A stretch of DNA of 64,000 nt, taken from Aromatoleum toluclasticum ATCC 700605. GTDB taxonomy: Bacteria; Pseudomonadota; Gammaproteobacteria; Burkholderiales; Rhodocyclaceae. Positions 1-7,008 of the stretch are shown piece by piece. Position numbers and translations under genes: made by a program. The DNA is taken from NCBI RefSeq assembly GCF_000378245.1, contig NZ_KB899504.1, forward strand, positions 94,331-158,330, written 5' to 3'. Numbering within the stretch: position 1 is the stretch's first letter; each line of letters starts with the position of its first letter. The notes under the pieces were generated by a model. It did no database searches, was not told the DNA's origin, and saw nothing but the letters and a program-made list of their open reading frames with translations.

Positions 1-58
1 AGGGCAGGTCGCGGGTGTCGTGGATCAGTTCCGCGGCGCCGCACACAGGACATTTCAT
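1..58 (-). CDS. mqsA: MqsA-type antitoxin, 5' end only (runs off the window)
   Basis: The reading frame starts at an ATG two bases after the mqsR stop and begins MKCPVCGAAEL, followed by IHDTRDLP. The CPVCG knuckle is the start of the N-terminal zinc-binding domain of MqsA antitoxins, and MqsA normally follows mqsR in this order. MqsA neutralises the MqsR RNase and represses the operon through a C-terminal helix-turn-helix domain that lies outside the window. Only 19 codons are visible, so integrity of the rest cannot be judged. Confidence 0.8.
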   Translation of the reverse strand, partial: MKCPVCGAAELIHDTRDLP

Positions 59-60
59 GT

Positions 61-357
61 TCATAGCTCCTTGAAGGACACGATCAGCACGTCATCAATG
101 ACCGTCAGCTTCAGGTACACGTCGCCCGCCTGCGTGCTGGGGCGGTACACGTCCTGCCAGATCGTATGATCGGCGTGGGTGGTCATGCTCTTGTAGAAGT
201 CCGCAGGCGTGAGTGCCGTCACCACGGCCAGCATGTCGGAAAACTCAAACCCCAACTCGTTCGCGCCGGCCCGCGCCGCGTGGGTCGTGCGCACTTTACC
301 CGCCTCGATCAAGGCTTTGACCACAGGCAGCTTGCAGTGAGGGGTTCGTTTCTCCAT
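61..357 (-). CDS. mqsR: MqsR family mRNA interferase toxin
   Basis: The 98-residue protein has the full length of E. coli MqsR and the same catalytic positions, Lys56, Gln68, Tyr81 and Lys96, set in DFYKSMTT, HTIWQDVYRP, YLKLTV and SFKEL. MqsR is a RelE-fold endoribonuclease that cuts mRNA at GCU/GCA and drives growth arrest when the labile antitoxin is lost. The gene is first in a toxin-then-antitoxin operon, the order typical of mqsRA. Its ATG lies 7 nt after a likely -10 element, so its mRNA may be leaderless. Family assignment is very secure; cleavage specificity is family knowledge. Confidence 0.95.
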   Translation of the reverse strand: MEKRTPHCKLPVVKALIEAGKVRTTHAARAGANELGFEFSDMLAVVTALTPADFYKSMTTHADHTIWQDVYRPSTQAGDVYLKLTVIDDVLIVSFKEL

Positions 358-363
358 AGGCGG

Positions 364-392
364 ATACTAACCTAGTTGGTTATCGTTGGCAA
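364..392 (-). promoter_or_regulatory. mqsRA promoter with MqsA-type operator
   Basis: On the minus strand a -35 TTGCCA (387-392) and a -10 TAGTAT (364-369) are 17 bp apart. The 15-bp palindrome TAACC-TAGTT-GGTTA (368-382) lies between them and overlaps the -10. It closely resembles the AACCT/AGGTT operators bound by MqsA. A further GGTTA half-site lies at 396-400. Binding here would block RNA polymerase, giving the usual autoregulation. Confidence 0.7.
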
Positions 393-426
393 CTTGGTTA
401 GCAACAGGAGTTTCGGCGGTTCCAGT

Positions 427-463
427 TTAGCGTACGATTTTCTCCGTTTTCTGCGACGACCCC
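427..463 (+). repeat. 37-bp dispersed repeat, copy 1
   Basis: The stretch beginning TTAGCGTACGATTTT and ending GACGACCCC recurs in the same orientation at 33131-33167 with only a few substitutions. It sits next to a truncated LysR gene here and next to a truncated allantoinase gene there, so it looks like the end of a lost insertion element. I cannot name the element family. Around it, from 393 to 690, I see no gene. Confidence 0.6.
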
Positions 464-689
464 GGTTTGCCCATTTCGCCCGGGTGAAACTTCACGACAC
501 ATCGTGCCGTTACCCGCGAAGCGTTCGATTGGAAATCAAGTGCCGGTGACGCGTGAATACTTGCTTGGTAATGTCAACTTGTCGATGACTGCGTGTAAGC
601 CTAGTGCTTGGAGTGCGGGTTCAATCTGTGTTGATTCGATCAAATGTATTGGTAATCCGTGACACCGCCGCGATTATCGCCCGCGGTTG

Positions 690-980
690 CGCCGATTAAG
701 GTGTTCCAGTGCGGTAAGGATGTCCCACGCTGTCCTGGGGGGGGTGGGGTTGAGGTTGAGGTTGAGGTTGGCGCTGCTGCCGACCTTCATCGTCGGGAAG
801 GAGCTCCAGGCGGGGCGGCTCGTCGAAGTCCTGCCCGGTTACGTGCCGGTCGAGCATTTTCTCCATGCAGTCCATCTACCCGACCGGCATCTGCCGCTGA
901 AGGTCCGCGCTTTCGTTGATTTTCTGGGCGCCCGGTTCGGCACCGAGCCTTACTGGGACCGGCCGGAAGGCGCTGCATAG
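690..980 (+). pseudogene. LysR-family regulator, C-terminal remnant
   Basis: The translation (MSHAVLGG, ALLPTFIVGKELQAGRL, HLPLKVRAFVDFL, EPYWD) matches the last roughly 95 residues of the intact LysR regulator encoded at 29507-30412 almost segment by segment. The whole DNA-binding domain and most of the effector domain are missing. The fragment also carries a 6-bp tandem expansion that inserts RLRLR into an otherwise conserved GL-ALLPTF segment. It is a dead remnant, probably left by the event that also placed the nearby repeat. Confidence 0.8.
749..771 (+). repeat. GTTGAG hexanucleotide tandem repeat
   Basis: Three full copies of GTTGAG and a partial fourth lie inside the LysR remnant. They preserve the frame and add Arg-Leu pairs relative to the intact paralogue, as expected from slipped-strand expansion. 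Confidence 0.7.
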
Positions 981-1035
981 CAGGTCTGGGACGCCGCGCG
1001 ACAGCTCGACGACCGCCGGCCGACCTTTTCCCCCT

Positions 1036-1332
1036 TCAAGTCATCCCGCCGGCCATATCGGCAAGGCGCTGTGGAGAACCGACTGCAACGCCCAGTCCGG
1101 ACAGCGTCGGCTTGCCGCAGGGATGCGCCCCCACTCGCGCGGCGAGATCGGCCAGTTCGGGGGGAAAGTACAGCACTAGCTCGCAGTGCAGGCGCCCAAG
1201 GTTTTCATGCCGCATCAGCACCGCCGTCGTGGGGCTCCGGTTGCCTTGCAGCTCGAATAGCGCACACACGCGGTCCAGCTCGTCGCCGGCCAGCATCGCG
1301 TCGCCCAGATTTGTCATGAACCATTGATCCAT
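1036..1332 (-). CDS. Conserved-looking hypothetical protein, 98 aa
   Basis: The protein starts MDQWFMTNLGDAML and contains a charged N-terminal half and a segment HCELVLYFPPELADLAARVGA. I do not recognise the family. No signal peptide, membrane segment or metal motif is visible. It is the third gene after nsrR and the PAS gene on the same strand, so a role in the same NO/redox response is possible but unproved. An upstream ATG at 1401, 7 nt after the PAS stop, would add 23 low-complexity residues; 1332 is preferred because its context looks more protein-like. Confidence 0.55.
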   Translation of the reverse strand: MDQWFMTNLGDAMLAGDELDRVCALFELQGNRSPTTAVLMRHENLGRLHCELVLYFPPELADLAARVGAHPCGKPTLSGLGVAVGSPQRLADMAGGMT

Positions 1333-1408
1333 TCGATGTTTCTTGCCTTGCTGAGGGCACAGCGCCGATTCGCCCCGGGCAGAGGCGGCGCCGTCCAACA
1401 TGCCCTTG

Positions 1409-1867
1409 TCACTCGGGCGCCTGAGTTCCTGTGGCGGATTGTTGTTCTTCCAACTGCCTTATGCGCTGCTGAAGCCTTCTTTCGTCGTCCCGCCGTTGCG
1501 TCGCGTCCCGCGCGACGGCAACCGAACCCAGAACCTCTCCGCGTTCGTCACTCACCAGCGCGAAGCTCATTTCCACGTAAATCGTCGCACCGGTCGCGTT
1601 GACCGAGCGTGTTATCACGGCGCGGCCGCCGAGGCGCGTCTGACCAGTTGCAACCGCGCGATGAAAACCTTCCCAGTGCGCCGCGCGCAGCCGATCCGGA
1701 ACGATCAGGTCAAGGCTCTGGCCGATCGCCTGGGCTCGCGAGAAGCCGAACAGCGCTTCGGCTGCTGCATTCCAGATGCGGATGTTTCCGTCGCGGTCGG
1801 CAAAGATGACCGCGTCCGCAGCCTGCTCGACGAGCCGGCGGGGAATGTCGATGGCGTCCGTGCTCAT
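1409..1867 (-). CDS. Single PAS-domain protein
   Basis: This 152-residue protein is one PAS domain (about 12-125: AADAVIFADRDGNIRIWN, AAEALFGFSRAQAIG, LDLIVPDRLRAAHW, SVAVARDATQRR) followed by a short Arg/Gln-rich helical tail. PAS domains bind small ligands, heme or flavin, but no binding residue can be assigned here. There is no kinase, GGDEF or HTH output domain, so it probably acts through a partner. Its ATG overlaps the nsrR stop (ATGA), which implies coupled translation and a functional link with NsrR. Confidence 0.85.
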   Translation of the reverse strand: MSTDAIDIPRRLVEQAADAVIFADRDGNIRIWNAAAEALFGFSRAQAIGQSLDLIVPDRLRAAHWEGFHRAVATGQTRLGGRAVITRSVNATGATIYVEMSFALVSDERGEVLGSVAVARDATQRRDDERRLQQRIRQLEEQQSATGTQAPE

Positions 1868-2325
1868 GTGCGTTTCTCCTGCAGGCGCGGATTCGGGAGT
1901 GGAATGTAGGGCGCGATCTCCGCGGCATTGCCTAAGATGTCCGCCAGCGTCAGGCCGTCGAGAACCTTGAAGAAGGCCTCCAGCGCCTCGCGAAAACCTG
2001 CCTGCAGCCGGCACACCGGCGAGAGCACGCAGCGGTTGTTCGCACGGCTGAAGCATTCGACGAGCGCGAAATCCTGCTCCGACGCGCGCACCACCGCACC
2101 AATGCTGATGTCTTCGGGGGCTTTCCGCAGCACCACACCGCCACTGCGGCCCCGGACGGTCTCGACCAGGCCGTCCTGGCCAAGACGGTGGATGATCTTC
2201 ATCAAATGATTTTTGGATATGTCGTAGCTGTCGGCGATCTGCTGAATCGTCACCAGCTCGCCGCGGTGCAGGCCGAGGAAGATCAGCGTTCGCAGGGTGT
2301 AGTCGGTGTATTCGGTGAGCTTCAT
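1864..2325 (-). CDS. nsrR: Rrf2-family NO sensor repressor, NsrR
   Basis: The 153-residue protein has an N-terminal winged helix (about 1-65, with ISKNHLMKIIHRL as recognition region) and the cluster ligands Cys91, Cys99 and Cys105. The C-x7-C-x5-C spacing matches that of Bacillus NsrR rather than IscR. NsrR carries a [4Fe-4S] cluster that reacts with nitric oxide, relieving repression of NO-detoxifying genes. It is transcribed divergently from a heme-copper oxidase operon, and half-sites resembling the NsrR consensus lie between them. I am confident of Rrf2 and fairly confident of NsrR; the real signal needs biochemical proof. Confidence 0.88.
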   Translation of the reverse strand: MKLTEYTDYTLRTLIFLGLHRGELVTIQQIADSYDISKNHLMKIIHRLGQDGLVETVRGRSGGVVLRKAPEDISIGAVVRASEQDFALVECFSRANNRCVLSPVCRLQAGFREALEAFFKVLDGLTLADILGNAAEIAPYIPLPNPRLQEKRT

Positions 2326-2343
2326 CCGGACGACTCGCAGTTA

Positions 2344-2422
2344 AAGATGTCTCCACGATATTGCTTTTACGTGGACGTCGCAATAACATGTATTTGCACC
2401 ATAGCATTTTGCCTGAATACTT
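2344..2422 (+). promoter_or_regulatory. Divergent nsrR / oxidase control region with NsrR-like half-sites
   Basis: AACATGTATTT (2385-2395) matches ten of eleven positions of the NsrR half-site consensus AAGATGYATTT and abuts a possible -35 TTGCAC (2394-2399) for the oxidase operon, with ATACTT (2417-2422) 17 bp further on as -10. A weaker half-site AAGATGTCT starts at 2344 near the nsrR start. No perfect full dyad is present, so single-half-site binding as described for NsrR is assumed. Confidence 0.5.
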
Positions 2423-2446
2423 CTACTCTCTCGGCCCCAGTTCGTC

Positions 2447-4072
2447 ATGGACATTCCTTCGCTGTTGCTATCGTCGTTCATCATTGCGGTAACCGGGCTC
2501 TTCTTTTTTATCTGGTCCCTGCGCAAGGGCCTGCTCGACCCGGACCCGGCCGCCGCAAAAGTAATTTTTTCGCGCGGCGAGATCGGACGGGTCGAAGAGC
2601 CTGCAGTGGCGGGCGCCACACAGCGTGACCTGCAGCGAACGATGGCCGTCGTGGCCGGCGAACCGGACGCGAAGGAGTTGCAGGCGCGCATCGCCGCTGA
2701 TGCTTCGTCGGCCCGCCCGGCCTTCGTGCTGCTCGGCTTCGCCGTGTTCTGGCTGCTGGTGGCCTCCCTCGCAGGCCTGACCAGTTCGATTAAGCTCCAC
2801 GAGCCCGACTGGCTGACGCAGTATGCGTGGCTGAGCTTCGGGCGCATCCGCACGATCCATCTCAATGCGGTCGCTTACGGCTGGGCGCCGATGGCGGCGC
2901 TCGGGATCGCGTTGTGGATGCTGCCGCGCCTGCTCAAGACCACGCTCGAGGGCGCACGCGTTGCGATCGGCGGCGCCGTCCTGTGGAACATCGGGCTGGC
3001 GATCGGCATCGGCTGCATCGCTGCGGGCATCACCGACGGCATGGAGTGGCTGGAAATACCCGGGCAGGTGGGTGTCCTGTTCGCGCTCGGCGGGGCGATG
3101 ATCGGACTGCCGCTCGTATTTACCTTGCGCAGGCGCAAAGTCGAGCATCTCTACGTGTCGGTCTGGTACATAGGGGCCGCGCTGTTCTGGTTTCCCGTGC
3201 TGTACATCGTCGCCAAGCTGCCGAACCTGCACTTCGGCGTCGAACAGGCGACGATGAACTGGTGGTTCGGCCACAACGTGCTGGGGCTTTTCTATACACC
3301 GCTGTCGCTCGCCGCCGTCTATTACTTCCTGCCCAAGGTCATCGGCCGGCCGATCCAGTCCTACAACCTGTCGCTGATCGGCTTCTGGTGCCTTGCGTTC
3401 TTCTACGGCCAGGTGGGTGGCCACCACCTCGTCGGCGGCCCCGTGCCGGAATGGCTGATCACGCTGTCGATCGTGCAGAGCATCATGATGATCGTGCCGG
3501 TCGTGGCGTTCTCGCTCAATCAGCACCTGACGATGAGGGGGCATTTCGCCGCCCTGCGCCATTCACCGACGCTGCGCTTCGTGGTGCTGGGCGGAATGAT
3601 GTACACGCTGAGCTCGATCCAGGGCTCGTTCGAAGCCCTGCGTAGCGTCAATACCGTCACCCACTTTACCCACTTCACCGTCGCGCACGCCCACCTCGGG
3701 CTGTACGGCTTCGTCACGCTGGTGATGTTCGGCGCGATCTACTTCGCGATGCCGCGCATCGTGTCGCGGGAATGGCCCTATCCGACGCTGATCGGGGTGC
3801 ATTTCTGGCTGGTCACGATCGGCTTCGCGATCTACTTCGCGTCGCTCACCACCGCGGGCGTGTTGCAGGGCCTGAACATGATCGACGCCAGCAAGCCGTT
3901 CATGGACTCGGTGCGCGTCACGCTGCCCTGGCTGGCGGGTCGTTCGGTCGGCGGCGCGCTGATGACGCTCGGCCATCTCGCCTTCGCCGCTCATTTCCTG
4001 CTGATGGCGCTGGGGCGCGGTCCCCGGCGCAGCGGCGCCGCCCTTCTCCGTCCTCTTGCTCCGACCGCCTGA
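2447..4072 (+). CDS. C-family (cbb3-like) heme-copper oxidase subunit I with CcoS-like N-terminus
   Basis: The 541-residue membrane protein keeps the heme-copper ligands: His138 and His416 for the low-spin heme, His414 for the active-site heme, and His276, His326 and His327 for CuB. Tyr306 in SYNLSLIGFW aligns with the helix VII Tyr that is cross-linked in cbb3 oxidases. These features favour O2 (or NO) reduction by a CcoN-like enzyme rather than a NorB. Residues 1-50 hold one membrane helix followed by WSLRKGLLDPD, which resembles the small maturation protein CcoS, so the protein looks like a CcoS-CcoN fusion. It heads a five-gene operon and is divergent from nsrR. Reaction preference (O2 or NO) cannot be read from sequence. 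Confidence 0.85.
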   Translation: MDIPSLLLSSFIIAVTGLFFFIWSLRKGLLDPDPAAAKVIFSRGEIGRVEEPAVAGATQRDLQRTMAVVAGEPDAKELQARIAADASSARPAFVLLGFAVFWLLVASLAGLTSSIKLHEPDWLTQYAWLSFGRIRTIHLNAVAYGWAPMAALGIALWMLPRLLKTTLEGARVAIGGAVLWNIGLAIGIGCIAAGITDGMEWLEIPGQVGVLFALGGAMIGLPLVFTLRRRKVEHLYVSVWYIGAALFWFPVLYIVAKLPNLHFGVEQATMNWWFGHNVLGLFYTPLSLAAVYYFLPKVIGRPIQSYNLSLIGFWCLAFFYGQVGGHHLVGGPVPEWLITLSIVQSIMMIVPVVAFSLNQHLTMRGHFAALRHSPTLRFVVLGGMMYTLSSIQGSFEALRSVNTVTHFTHFTVAHAHLGLYGFVTLVMFGAIYFAMPRIVSREWPYPTLIGVHFWLVTIGFAIYFASLTTAGVLQGLNMIDASKPFMDSVRVTLPWLAGRSVGGALMTLGHLAFAAHFLLMALGRGPRRSGAALLRPLAPTA

Positions 4073-4075
4073 ACC

Positions 4076-4681
4076 ATGGAAAACGAAGTCAAGCTGATTT
4101 CCGGCGCAATGGTGACCCTGGCCATCGCGACCACCTCGCTGGTCGTGCTGCCCTACCTGCAGTTGCGCCATGAGCCACCGACACCGGGCCTGAAGCCCTA
4201 TACCGAGGCGCAATTGCGCGGCCGGCAGGTGTACATCCGGGAGGGCTGCGTCTACTGCCATTCGCAGCAGCCGCGCGATCCGTCCCAGGCGCCGGACGAC
4301 AAGCGCGGCTGGGGCCGGCCCTCGGTCGCCGGCGACTACTACTACGACAGCCCGCATCTCCTCGGCACGATGCGCACTGGGCCGGACCTGTTCAACATCG
4401 GTGCACGCCAGCCGAGCGCTGACTGGCAGTTCGGCCACCTCTACCAGCCGCGCGCCTACGCGCCCGGCAGCATCATGCCCGCCTACCCCTACCTGTTCGA
4501 GATCAGGAAGCAGGCAGAACCGGGCGACAAGGTGGTCGCCTTGCCGCCGCAGTTCGCCCCGGCGGGCGGCGTGGTCGTGGCCACCCAGGCGGCTCAGGAT
4601 TTGGTGAGCTATCTCCTCGCCCTCGACCGGACCTTCCCCGCGCTGGCGCCGCTCGCCGACGCCGGCCCGGCCTCAAACTGA
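4076..4681 (+). CDS. CcoO-like membrane-anchored monoheme cytochrome c
   Basis: The 201-residue protein has an N-terminal anchor (about 7-29), a heme c site CVYCH (Cys58, Cys61, His62) in the CcoO-type context REGCVYCHSQQPRDP, and a distal Met134 in SIMPAYPYLFE. The segment TMRTGPDLFNIGARQ is also CcoO-like. It would carry electrons to the binuclear centre of the subunit I encoded 3 bp upstream. The heme domain faces the periplasm. Confidence 0.88.
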   Translation: MENEVKLISGAMVTLAIATTSLVVLPYLQLRHEPPTPGLKPYTEAQLRGRQVYIREGCVYCHSQQPRDPSQAPDDKRGWGRPSVAGDYYYDSPHLLGTMRTGPDLFNIGARQPSADWQFGHLYQPRAYAPGSIMPAYPYLFEIRKQAEPGDKVVALPPQFAPAGGVVVATQAAQDLVSYLLALDRTFPALAPLADAGPASN

Positions 4682-4702
4682 CCCGCAGCCGCACCGTCCG
4701 AA

Positions 4703-5290
4703 ATGCCTGACACATCCCGCAACGACCACGCCCAGCGGCGCGAACACCGCGATCCGCAAGAATCCTTCAACCCTGTGCCCCGCCTGATGCTTGGCCTGAT
4801 TGCGGTGCTGCTTACATGGGCGCTGTATTACATCTACGCGGCACGGCCCGACACCCGTCCCGCACTCGGAGATCGCCGCACGGCGGACGTACTCGCAGCC
4901 GTACCCGCCAAGGCCGTGGATGGCGAGCAGATCTTCGGCGCCAACTGCGCCGCGTGCCACCAGGCGGCAGGCACCGGCATTCCGCAGGTGTTCCCGCCAC
5001 TTGCGGGCTCGGCCTGGGTCAATGGCAGCGAGCAGATCCTGATCCAGATCCTGCTGCACGGCATCAACGGCAGTATCGAAGTCGCGGGCAACACGTTCAA
5101 TGGCGTGATGCCGGCCTTCGGCGACAAGCTCGGCGACGCCGAGATCGCCGCGGTCACCAGCTACATCCGCAATCAGTGGGGCAACCAGGCCGGGGCGGTG
5201 ACGGCCGAAACGGTCGAGGCGCAGCGCAAGCACACCGACGGCCGCAGCACGCCGTGGAACGGCGGCGCCGAACTGGCGACGCTGAAATAG
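4703..5290 (+). CDS. Membrane-anchored class I cytochrome c, oxidase subunit III-like
   Basis: One membrane helix (about 27-46) follows a polar N-terminus, then a class I cytochrome c domain with CAACH (Cys82, Cys85, His86) and a Met136 ligand in GVMPAFG. CcoP of standard cbb3 oxidases has two hemes; this protein has only one. It lies 21 bp after the CcoO-like gene and probably delivers electrons to it. A short hydrophilic C-terminal tail follows the heme domain. Confidence 0.85.
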   Translation: MPDTSRNDHAQRREHRDPQESFNPVPRLMLGLIAVLLTWALYYIYAARPDTRPALGDRRTADVLAAVPAKAVDGEQIFGANCAACHQAAGTGIPQVFPPLAGSAWVNGSEQILIQILLHGINGSIEVAGNTFNGVMPAFGDKLGDAEIAAVTSYIRNQWGNQAGAVTAETVEAQRKHTDGRSTPWNGGAELATLK

Positions 5291-5307
5291 CGGCCCCGCC
5301 CGAAGCC

Positions 5308-5934
5308 ATGCGCACCGTCATCGCCTGCATGCTCATAGTCGTACTGGGCGTGGCGGCATTCGCGCAGGTCAGCGCCGGCTTCCGGGTCGTCACCAGCGAG
5401 GCCGCACGCCGCCTCGCCGTGCGCGAACAGCCGCCGCTGATGCCGGACGTCGGCCTCGTCGACGCCCGCTCGACGGGGGACTCGCTGCGCGCCGATCTGG
5501 CCGCGGATGGCCGCATCGCCCTCGTCGACTTCATCTATACGCGTTGCGAGTCGGTGTGCCGCGTGCTCGGCAATGAATTCCAGCAACTGCAGCAGGCAAT
5601 CCTCGAGCAGGGGCTACAGGAGCGTGTGCGCCTGATCAGCATCAGCTTCGATCCGACGCACGACACCCCGGACGCACTGGCACGCTATGCCAGACAGATG
5701 CAGGCCGACCCCGCCGTGTGGCGCATGGCGACGGTGGCCGATGCGCGGGAACTGCGTCGACTGCTCGATGCCTTCGGGGTCGTCGTCGTGCCGGATGGCA
5801 TGGGCGGCTTCGTGCATAACGCGGCGATCCACACGCTGGGGGCGGACGGCCGATTGACCCGCATCGACGATCTCGGTGCCATCCGGAGCGCGCTTCGTGC
5901 AGCGGCGGCGCGCTCCGGCGAGCGGGCGCAATGA
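5308..5934 (+). CDS. SCO1/SenC copper chaperone
   Basis: The 208-residue protein has an N-terminal membrane anchor or uncleaved signal (about 3-22) and a thioredoxin-like fold. Its copper site CESVC (Cys80, Cys84) and the distal His170 in GFVHNAA are the three SCO ligands. SCO proteins insert copper into heme-copper oxidases, which fits its place after the oxidase subunits. Its last codons overlap the start of the next gene (ATGA). Confidence 0.9.
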   Translation: MRTVIACMLIVVLGVAAFAQVSAGFRVVTSEAARRLAVREQPPLMPDVGLVDARSTGDSLRADLAADGRIALVDFIYTRCESVCRVLGNEFQQLQQAILEQGLQERVRLISISFDPTHDTPDALARYARQMQADPAVWRMATVADARELRRLLDAFGVVVVPDGMGGFVHNAAIHTLGADGRLTRIDDLGAIRSALRAAAARSGERAQ

Positions 5935-6521
5935 ATCCGCGACAGCGTGCGCTCATCGGACTGGCGCTTGTAGCAGCAGGCACTGCGCCATGGTTGCGCT
6001 CGTGGCTTGAGGCGGACATGGCGCGTCACATGCTCCTGCAGTTTCCGCTGCTGGTCCTTGCCGGCACGGCGCTCGCTTCGTCCTTGCCCCCGCGGGTGTG
6101 CGCCGCTTGCGCGACGATCAACGCTCACGGCCTTGCGGGCCTGTTGCTGTGCCTGCTGGTATCGGGTTTCTGGATGATTCCGCGCGCCCTCGATCAGGCC
6201 CTGCTGTCGCCGCAAATGGAGTTCGCCAAGTTCGCCACACTGCTCGCTGCCGGGGGCGCACTGCAGCTGTCATGGCGCGGCGCCGGAACTATGATTCAGA
6301 CCTTTTTCATCGGGAACTGGGCCTGGATGACGGCGGTGGCCGGGCTCCTCTACCAGGACGTTACGGCTCGTCTGTGCAATGCCTATCTACTCGATGAACA
6401 GGTTGTCGCGGGAAGGGGGTTGGTGGTGCTGGCGGTCGTCATGCCGACCGTATTGGTTGGCTTGCTCATGATGCGGGGAGGTCTTGCAGCGAATCCGGAT
6501 GCTCCAATGACTGCGGACTGA
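5931..6521 (+). CDS. Integral membrane protein of the oxidase operon, unknown function
   Basis: The 196-residue protein has about five or six hydrophobic helices and a conserved-looking segment around FFIGNWAWMTAVAGLLYQD. It has no heme, copper or catalytic motif that I can identify. A membrane protein of this sort after senC recalls the senC-orf1 arrangement reported beside unusual heme-copper NO reductases in ammonia oxidisers, but homology is not established here. Overlap with the SCO stop suggests co-translation and a role in oxidase assembly or copper delivery. Confidence 0.7.
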   Translation: MNPRQRALIGLALVAAGTAPWLRSWLEADMARHMLLQFPLLVLAGTALASSLPPRVCAACATINAHGLAGLLLCLLVSGFWMIPRALDQALLSPQMEFAKFATLLAAGGALQLSWRGAGTMIQTFFIGNWAWMTAVAGLLYQDVTARLCNAYLLDEQVVAGRGLVVLAVVMPTVLVGLLMMRGGLAANPDAPMTAD

Positions 6522-6807
6522 CGTGCTCACCGCGAGCAGGAAAGCCGCCGACCAGCGGCAAGCCCATCGGCGCGAGGCCGGCTACGGAGAGCAGCGAAAT
6601 CAGGCCCGACACCGAGAACGGCAAAGCTTCCGCAGTGCCGCAGGCAGAGTGGGGCGGGCCGCGATCACCTGTGCGGGGCAGATGTGCCGCGGTTGCGGGC
6701 GACTGCCGGTCACTGAGCCGGATCTCCATGAACGGAAATCGATGAATACATCCTAGTCCGAATTCATCGCCTGCGGCGAAGCGCCCGGCGATTCGGGGCT
6801 GGATTTT
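6522..6807. other. Non-coding stretch before the sdh promoter
   Basis: No reading frame here has a ribosome binding site or recognisable protein on either strand; the minus-strand ORF that spans it is not convincing. It contains GATG-AATA-CATC (6741-6752), a small dyad whose right arm also resembles an inverted NsrR half-site. Confidence 0.5.
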
Positions 6808-6848
6808 AAGATGTATTTTTTTGACGCTTTTGCGGCTCCCGCTATATT
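6808..6848 (+). promoter_or_regulatory. sdhCDB promoter with NsrR-like half-site
   Basis: A strong sigma70 pattern is present: TTGACG (6821-6826), 16 bp, TATATT (6843-6848). Immediately upstream AAGATGTATTT (6808-6818) matches the NsrR half-site consensus at every position. The half-site sits beside the -35, the same geometry as in the oxidase promoter. The 5' leader to sdhC would be about 155 nt. Confidence 0.65.
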
Positions 6849-7008
6849 GAAGCGGACGGCGCTCATCCGCGCGCAGGTCTGCAATGTTCATCGAGCCGGC
6901 GCGGCGGCATCGAGGCGCACCGCGACGGGGTAGGGTCTAGTGAGGTGATCCGGATCGCCGCAGAGGTATTTGTCGTCTCTTGGCATTGAATCGGCCTGGG
7001 AGGCCAAC

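Noticed and set aside
631..643. TTGAT-TCG-ATCAA dyad resembling an FNR site
   Set aside because: The spacer is 3 bp instead of 4, and no promoter or intact gene follows; the next feature is a LysR remnant.
2468..3562. Long minus-strand frame opposite the oxidase subunit I gene
   Set aside because: It is the high-GC antisense shadow of a gene with clear ligands and is rich in Arg, His and Asp with no fold.
2447..4072. Calling subunit I a nitric oxide reductase (NorB)
   Set aside because: The cbb3-type Tyr306 is present and the NorB glutamates are not evident, so NO reductase identity is left open rather than asserted.
6466..6891. Minus-strand 141-codon frame downstream of the oxidase operon
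   Set aside because: It overlaps the end of a solid gene and covers the sdh promoter, has no ribosome site, and resembles no protein.
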